From an uncultured Clostridiaceae bacterium (GTDB taxonomy: Bacteria > Bacillota > Clostridia > TANB77 > CAG-508), in assembly GCA_958402495.1 (NCBI GenBank), contig CATXTS010000019.1:1-20192 (forward strand): a DNA stretch of 20,192 bases. Reading direction: 5' to 3'. This document shows, piece after piece, positions 16,406-20,192 of this stretch. The first letter of the stretch is position 1. Every line of letters begins with the position of its first letter. Made by a program: the position numbers and the translations under genes. A model generated the notes under the pieces. The model was not told where the DNA came from. It saw only the letters and a program-made list of their open reading frames with translations, and ran no database searches.

Positions 16406-17605
16406 ATGAATAAACAAAGAGGAGTTACTTTAATTGCATTAGTGATTACCATTATTGTGTTAATTATTTTAGCAGGTGTTAGTATGACTATGCTTGTAGG
16501 AGATAATGGAATTATTACACAGGCACGAAGAGCAAAGGAAAATACAGAATTAGCTAGAGTAGAAGAAGAAAAGTCATTAAATACTCTATACGATGTTCTT
16601 GCTTCAGGAGGAAATATAACGATAGTAGATAAAACCGTAGAACAAATGAAAACAGAAGGAATATATGTAACGGGAAATACACAAATTAAAGACAATAAAG
16701 GAAATAAAGTAGTGGTGCCAAATGGATTTAAGATTGCGACAGACTCTGGAACTAGTGTATCAGAAGGAATTGTCATAGAAGACAAAGATATAAGTACTGA
16801 TGGAAATGGAGCAAGTAGAGGAAATCAATTTGTATGGGTACCAGTAGGAAATATTACAAAAGCGGATGGAAACCAAACAACCATTACTTTAGGTAGATAT
16901 ACTTTTGCAGAAAATGGAGCAGAGACATTGGTACAAAATGCCAAGGATTATACGAAACAAGGAAATGATATAGTAATAGATACGTATTATAAGGAATTAA
17001 TACAATCTAGAATATCGAATGGCTCAGATGGAACAGATGGAACGAATACAACAGCTAGAAACTTGAAAAGATTTGTAGAGAATACCATTTCAAATGGTGG
17101 TTATTATATAGCACGTTTTGAAGCAAGTTATAGAGATGGTATAAGACCATATTCAAAGGTAAGTGTAACGGCAACAGAAACGGCTACACAAACAAGTGGA
17201 AAACTATGGAACTGGATTAATCAACCAAATGCGGCACAGGCTAGTAGAGCTATGTATCAAGATGCCAGTTTTGAAACAGACTTACTGAATTCTTATGCAT
17301 GGAGTACAGCCATTTCTTATATACAAAAATGCTCAGGAGACAGTGATTACAGTATGCAATCTTCTCTAAATACAACTATAGGAAATACTGGTAAAAACGG
17401 AGACGAAAGATGTAAAATTCAAGATATGGCATCAAATGAAAGAGAATGGTGTACAGAAACTTCTAGTTATGTAGATAGTGCCCATGCAGCGCCTTGTGTA
17501 AGTGTTGGTAGAGATTATACTTCTCCTCAAGGGGATACTCGTTATGGAAGTCGTACTACTAGTAGTAATAAACATATTTCATTTCGTATGATTTTATATT
17601 TCTAG
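16406..17605 (+). CDS. Prepilin-like protein with C-terminal FGE/C-type-lectin-like domain
   Basis: A 399-residue protein. The start (MNKQRG, then VTLIALVITIIVLIILAG) is a type IV prepilin-type leader with the peptidase site after G6. The usual glutamate at position 5 of the mature protein is replaced by alanine. A helix (about 35-66) and a short linker follow. The C-terminal ~250 residues look like a formylglycine-generating-enzyme/C-type-lectin fold: FVWVPVG, NGGYYIARFEASY, WNWI, AMYQDASF, SAYAWSTAISY-type spacing, then CKIQDMASNEREWCTETSS and a final SFRMILYF in the place of the usual GFR end. The catalytic role of true FGE is not implied; the fold is often a ligand-binding scaffold. The last 48 codons have a striking excess of T-ending codons. 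Likely a surface or pilus-tip protein. Start from GAGAGGAG seven bases upstream. It sits alone between two tRNA-Gly genes. Confidence 0.75.
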   Translation: MNKQRGVTLIALVITIIVLIILAGVSMTMLVGDNGIITQARRAKENTELARVEEEKSLNTLYDVLASGGNITIVDKTVEQMKTEGIYVTGNTQIKDNKGNKVVVPNGFKIATDSGTSVSEGIVIEDKDISTDGNGASRGNQFVWVPVGNITKADGNQTTITLGRYTFAENGAETLVQNAKDYTKQGNDIVIDTYYKELIQSRISNGSDGTDGTNTTARNLKRFVENTISNGGYYIARFEASYRDGIRPYSKVSVTATETATQTSGKLWNWINQPNAAQASRAMYQDASFETDLLNSYAWSTAISYIQKCSGDSDYSMQSSLNTTIGNTGKNGDERCKIQDMASNEREWCTETSSYVDSAHAAPCVSVGRDYTSPQGDTRYGSRTTSSNKHISFRMILYF

Positions 17606-17617
17606 AAGCTAGATAAG

Positions 17618-17647
17618 AAAAGTTACTTTAAAACAGTAACTTTTTTT
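17618..17647 (+). terminator. Terminator of the prepilin-like gene
   Basis: AAAAGTTACT and AGTAACTTTT form a 10-bp stem around TTAAAAC, ending in seven T. Confidence 0.85.
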
Positions 17648-17655
17648 CTTAATAA

Positions 17656-17684
17656 TTGAAATTATATAATATATAGTGTATAAT
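17656..17684 (+). promoter_or_regulatory. Promoter of the second tRNA-Gly
   Basis: TTGAAA at 17656-17661, 17-bp spacer, perfect TATAAT at 17679-17684. Confidence 0.8.
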
Positions 17685-17700
17685 AGGAATGTAAAAATAA

Positions 17701-17774
<74 letters not shown>

Positions 17775-17803
17775 AAAGGTAAAATCGTCGCACCAGACGA
17801 AAG

Positions 17804-17827
17804 TATTGATAAATCAACTGTAAAAGG
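17804..17827 (+). repeat. Imperfect direct repeat, left copy
   Basis: These 24 bases match 19478-19501 at 22 positions (one C/T and one A/G difference), 1674 bp apart. The repeat begins TATTGATAAATCAA and ends AGG. It lies 30 bases after the 3' end of the second tRNA-Gly, and its AATCAAC is the left arm of the tRNA's terminator. Confidence 0.6.
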
Positions 17828-17838
17828 TTGATTTTTTT
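17812..17838 (+). terminator. Terminator after the second tRNA-Gly
   Basis: AATCAAC and GTTGATT form a 7-bp stem around TGTAAAAG, followed by a T run to 17838. A further 5-bp hairpin (TCGTC/GACGA, 17785-17800) lies between the tRNA end and this terminator. Confidence 0.75.
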
Positions 17839-17875
17839 GTTGCCTTTTATCTTGAATAAGGAAGGATGGTGTAAG

Positions 17876-18142
17876 ATGATTACTATAATCAAAAAAGAAA
17901 TTAAAATAAGCAAAGAACTATTATCTAAAATCGAATGGGCTTGTACCTTTAGTAAAGCTGCTCCAAAAATAATTAATGGAACTTTAAGAATAATTAAACA
18001 TACTAATTTAGCCTATGTAGAACCACATAGAGTAATTATAAATAATAAACTATATCTATTCTTTAATGAACATGATTATTTCTATATAAATAGTTTCGAA
18101 AACAAATATCCTCTAAAAAATTTAAAAAAATTTTTAAAATAG
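17876..18142 (+). CDS. Unknown small basic protein, 88 residues
   Basis: I do not recognise this protein. It is an 88-residue, lysine-rich polypeptide with no signal peptide, running from MITIIKKEIKISKELLSKIEWACTF through aromatic-rich LYLFFNEHDYFYINSF to a basic tail LKNLKKFLK. An in-frame TTG at 17828 would extend it into the T run of the tRNA terminator, so ATG 17876, with GAAGG ten bases upstream, is preferred. No promoter of its own was seen; transcription may come by read-through from the tRNA. It is the first gene of the small decayed islet and lies 50 bases before the recombinase remnant. It may be a DNA-element accessory gene, but nothing in the sequence proves this. Confidence 0.5.
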   Translation: MITIIKKEIKISKELLSKIEWACTFSKAAPKIINGTLRIIKHTNLAYVEPHRVIINNKLYLFFNEHDYFYINSFENKYPLKNLKKFLK

Positions 18143-18192
18143 ACTTTACGATTGGCATTTTTCTGTACTAGTAAATAGGAGGTATTTGTAAA

Positions 18193-18455
<263 letters not shown>

Positions 18456-18476
18456 TAAACACTCATATAATATTAG

Positions 18477-18495
18477 TGTCAAATATAGTTTGACA
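18477..18495. promoter_or_regulatory. Operator-like inverted repeat over a -35 box
   Basis: TGTCAAA and TTTGACA form a perfect 7-bp inverted repeat with a 5-base spacer, and the right half is the -35 box of the promoter at 18490-18518. The position suits a repressor site. Confidence 0.4.
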
Positions 18496-18518
18496 AGTTA
18501 AATATTATGTGTTAAAAT
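18490..18518 (+). promoter_or_regulatory. Promoter of a candidate small RNA
   Basis: TTGACA at 18490-18495, 17-bp spacer, TAAAAT at 18513-18518. There is no plausible coding frame downstream before the terminator hairpin. Confidence 0.6.
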
Positions 18519-18524
18519 ATATTT

Positions 18525-18608
18525 AACTTAACCCATTACTATTAAGTAGTAATGCGGGAGTCTAAAATGACATTGGAGAGTTCAAAAGCAACTCTCCTCT
18601 TTATTTTG
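18525..18608 (+). ncRNA. Candidate small RNA with two hairpins
   Basis: The transcript predicted from the promoter at 18490 is about 85 bases. Hairpin 1 (18534-18541 with 18547-18554, loop TTAAG) is 8 bp, extendable by two G-C pairs past a one-base bulge. Hairpin 2 (18575-18582 with 18590-18597, loop CAAAAGC) is an 8-bp stem followed by TCTTTATTTT, a rho-independent terminator. The only frame inside is 14 codons and has no binding site. Its 3' end overlaps the last bases of the PemK/MazF-like gene on the other strand. The start at 18525 is estimated from the -10 box. Confidence 0.45.
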
Positions 18609-19296
18609 TAAAAAACTTAATTATTTGTTCATCAATTAAATCAAGACTTTTATTTGATAAACGCACATTTTTTAAAACGACATCATAAAATATTCTTTGT
18701 TTACTGATTGTAGTAATTTGATTAATTAAAACTATACTTTCTTTTTTATATTGATTAATACTTTTTCCTAATTGATCTATATATTTTATTTCTTTTGAAA
18801 TGGATTCTTGTATAGATTTTGGAATTTCTTCTAAATTATCTAATTTAGTTAATAACTTATTTAATCTTTTATTTTCTTTTTGAATATTTTGATTAAGAAT
18901 ATTATAAAGCTCATTACTTAAATTCACACAAGACTTAGGATATTTTTTATTTTCTTTTTTAGATGTTAATGGTACAATATTCGATACTCCATTTTTAGGA
19001 TTATCTTTTTTATTTAATACAACGCAATAATGTAATCCACCTAATTCACTACCTATGTTAAAACCTAGATTTACTTTTATTATATCTCCTCTATGAAATA
19101 CTCCAGATTTAGTAACATCAAAATCTCTTTCTTGATCATGATAAACTGCGTAATCATGTATCCAATAAGCTAATAAATCACTTTTTTTATATTCACTTAA
19201 TTCTATATGTTTCAAAAAAGACAAATCTAATCTATTTAAAGATCTATCTTTATGAATAACTGCATTGTTTTTTATTTCAATTTCATCTTCATTCAT
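18601..19296 (-). CDS. PemK/MazF-family toxin-like protein with helical insertion
   Basis: A 231-residue protein. Residues 67-113 (VFHRGDIIKVNLGFNIGSELGGLHYCVVLN, ending VPLTS) match the start of the PemK/MazF endoribonuclease fold. Residues 186-215 (ESIVLINQITTISKQRI) match its end, including the QixTI.KxR pattern. Between them, residues about 115-185 are lysine-rich and helical, probably a coiled-coil insertion, and about 65 extra residues precede the core. MazF-type toxins cleave mRNA; here the activity is inferred from family only. No MazE-like antitoxin gene lies on either side, so it is an orphan. An in-frame TTG at 19314 overlaps the binding site; ATG 19296, with AAGGAGC upstream, is the start. 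It has a good promoter and converges with the candidate small RNA. Confidence 0.72.
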   Translation of the reverse strand: MNEDEIEIKNNAVIHKDRSLNRLDLSFLKHIELSEYKKSDLLAYWIHDYAVYHDQERDFDVTKSGVFHRGDIIKVNLGFNIGSELGGLHYCVVLNKKDNPKNGVSNIVPLTSKKENKKYPKSCVNLSNELYNILNQNIQKENKRLNKLLTKLDNLEEIPKSIQESISKEIKYIDQLGKSINQYKKESIVLINQITTISKQRIFYDVVLKNVRLSNKSLDLIDEQIIKFFTK

Positions 19297-19328
19297 AATA
19301 TCAGCTCCTTGCAATTTTATATAGCAAT

Positions 19329-19357
19329 ATTATACCAAACACTTGTTTTAAATGCAA
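19329..19357 (-). promoter_or_regulatory. Promoter of the PemK/MazF-like gene
   Basis: Read on the minus strand: TTGCAT (19357-19352), 17-bp spacer, perfect TATAAT (19334-19329). It is back to back with the promoter at 19364. Confidence 0.65.
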
Positions 19358-19363
19358 TAGCTA

Positions 19364-19391
19364 TTGAAAAATATTTTTAATATGTTATAAT
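19364..19391 (+). promoter_or_regulatory. Promoter of the hydrolase leader
   Basis: TTGAAA at 19364-19369, 16-bp spacer, perfect TATAAT at 19386-19391. Its -35 box lies six bases from the -35 box of the divergent toxin promoter. Confidence 0.65.
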
Positions 19392-19399
19392 TTATACAT

Positions 19400-19534
19400 C
19401 AGTTGATTAAACAAGTTATTTTTTTGAGCAAAAAGAGGGAGGAAAATTTTTCGCAAATAACCTCCGAAAACGCTCCATATTGATAAATCAATTGTAAGAG
19501 GATATGGGAAAATCCCATAATAAAATTTATTATG
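19400..19534 (+). ncRNA. Structured leader RNA of the hydrolase, candidate riboregulator
   Basis: A closing stem pairs CAGTTGATT (19400-19408) with AATCAATTG (19486-19494). Inside, GTTATTT (19415-19421) pairs with AAATAAC (19455-19461), enclosing a short GCAAAAA/TTTTTCGC stem with a purine loop. GGAGG in that loop (19438-19442) could form a pseudoknot with CCTCC (19461-19465). Downstream, TATGGGA/TCCCATA (19503-19519) and CATAATAA/TTATTATG (19516-19534) share 19516-19519 and exclude each other; the second covers the ATG. I cannot assign it to a known riboswitch class. Confidence 0.45.
19478..19501 (+). repeat. Imperfect direct repeat, right copy
   Basis: It matches 17804-17827 at 22 of 24 positions. 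It is directly preceded by CGCTCCA, the same 7 bases that end the second tRNA-Gly (17768-17774), where they stand 30 bases further from the repeat. Its AATCAATTG is the 3' arm of the closing stem of the hydrolase leader. Confidence 0.6.
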
Positions 19535-20192
19535 AAAGAAAATGAAGAAATAATCAATTATAATAGTATAGATGGAACAAGATTAAGTGGAACATTTATG
19601 AGAAAAAAGCCAAATAAAAGCTGTGTAATCATGTGTCATGGACTTAAAACCGATAGAGAAGAATATGGCGATTTTACTAAATTGTCAGAGATATTAGTAA
19701 ATAATGGTTATGATACTTTTAGATTTGATTTTAGAGTTCATGGAAAAAGTGATGGAAAAGATATTGAAATGACAATGGAAGGATTAAAGAAAGACTTAGA
19801 AGCAACTTTATGGTTAGTTCAAAATGAGAGATATTCTCAAATGATGGTGTTAGGTGCAAGTTTTGGAGCTAGTGTTTTGAGTCTAATTAATTATGCTTAT
19901 TTTCCACAAGTGAAAAAACTAATTGTATATTCAGGATCTATTGATAATAACAATGGAAATCCAAAGGGTTCATTGGGAATTCAAAATTATGAAAGTGCTT
20001 TAGTAGAAGGTAGTGTAAATATTAAAAGTAAAACAACTGATAAAGTAATGACACTTAGTAAAACATTTATGAGAGAAACAAGAAATTTAAAACCAGAAGA
20101 AAAAATTAAAGAAATTAATATTCCAATATTATTTTTGCAAGGAACGGAAAATCAAACGACACTATATAAAGTTAATAAGAATATTGCTGAAC
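19532..20192 (+). CDS. Alpha/beta hydrolase (3' end beyond the window)
   Basis: At least 220 residues of a serine hydrolase of the alpha/beta fold, cut by the window end. VIMCHGLKTDREEYGDF holds the HG oxyanion-hole motif (H36-G37). FRFDFRVHGKSDG follows, and GASFGA is the nucleophile elbow with S110. LFLQGTENQTT corresponds to the strand before the catalytic acid; the usual GxxD appears as GTEN, so the acid may lie elsewhere or be missing. The catalytic histidine would lie past the window end. No signal peptide, so cytoplasmic; the substrate is unknown, with esterases or acyl-peptidase-like enzymes among the relatives. The ATG has no ribosome binding site at normal distance and lies in a hairpin. 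The frame upstream has a TAA at 19484-19486 and no other standard start. Confidence 0.8.
   Translation, partial: MKENEEIINYNSIDGTRLSGTFMRKKPNKSCVIMCHGLKTDREEYGDFTKLSEILVNNGYDTFRFDFRVHGKSDGKDIEMTMEGLKKDLEATLWLVQNERYSQMMVLGASFGASVLSLINYAYFPQVKKLIVYSGSIDNNNGNPKGSLGIQNYESALVEGSVNIKSKTTDKVMTLSKTFMRETRNLKPEEKIKEINIPILFLQGTENQTTLYKVNKNIAE

Noticed and set aside
16406..17605. A true formylglycine-generating enzyme
   Set aside because: The protein has a prepilin leader and only the general fold pattern; no sulfatase gene is nearby and the catalytic cysteine pattern of FGE is not recognisable.
18525..18608. Type III toxin-antitoxin RNA of the ToxIN kind
   Set aside because: There are no tandem repeats, and the RNA is convergent with the toxin-like gene rather than upstream on the same strand.

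Overview
The window comes from a low-GC, endospore-forming member of the Bacillota, most likely an uncultured gut-type Clostridia. The evidence is a strongly A+T-rich sequence with A/T-ending codons, strong AGGAGG-type ribosome binding sites, near-consensus TTGACA/TATAAT promoters with 17-bp spacers, a spoIIP gene behind a sigma-E-like promoter, and a recJ-rel-MBL-hisS cluster of the kind found in Clostridia. The finer taxonomic placement is inference.

Layout. (1) 1-1267: a sortase-anchored BspA-like leucine-rich-repeat surface protein with its own promoter and terminator; a divergent gene may begin at the very left edge. (2) 1268-6244: carbon metabolism, with an alpha-glucan phosphorylase (glgP) and pyruvate kinase (pyk), each with its own promoter, separated by a small unknown gene on the minus strand. 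Hairpins at 4150-4184 and 6209-6244 serve converging genes. (3) 6245-7300: two minus-strand unknowns; the second looks 5'-truncated. (4) 7310-8121: a membrane-anchored VanY-type D,D-carboxypeptidase. (5) 8244-14251: a compact operon recJ - rel (ppGpp synthetase/hydrolase) - metallo-beta-lactamase-fold hydrolase - hisS, linking DNA repair, stringent response and His-tRNA charging. (6) 14258-15456: spoIIP. (7) 15460-15860: a 77-aa unknown gene behind a folded leader RNA.

The right-hand part (15900-20192) is accessory in character. Two tRNA-Gly(UCC) genes bracket a prepilin-like protein whose C-terminal domain resembles the FGE/C-type-lectin fold and whose last 48 codons show a codon shift reminiscent of a diversity-generating-retroelement variable region. 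No reverse transcriptase or template repeat is recognised in the window. Right of the second tRNA is a small decayed islet: an 88-aa unknown, a serine recombinase broken by a stop codon and an internal deletion, a candidate small RNA with promoter and terminator, and an orphan PemK/MazF-like toxin with a helical insertion. A 24-bp imperfect direct repeat (22/24) flanks this islet. Its right copy lies in a structured leader ahead of an alpha/beta hydrolase cut off by the window end; that leader has two mutually exclusive hairpins, one of which buries the start codon.

Metabolic and housekeeping assignments are secure. The RNA elements, promoters and the islet interpretation come from reading the sequence by eye and are given as candidates.
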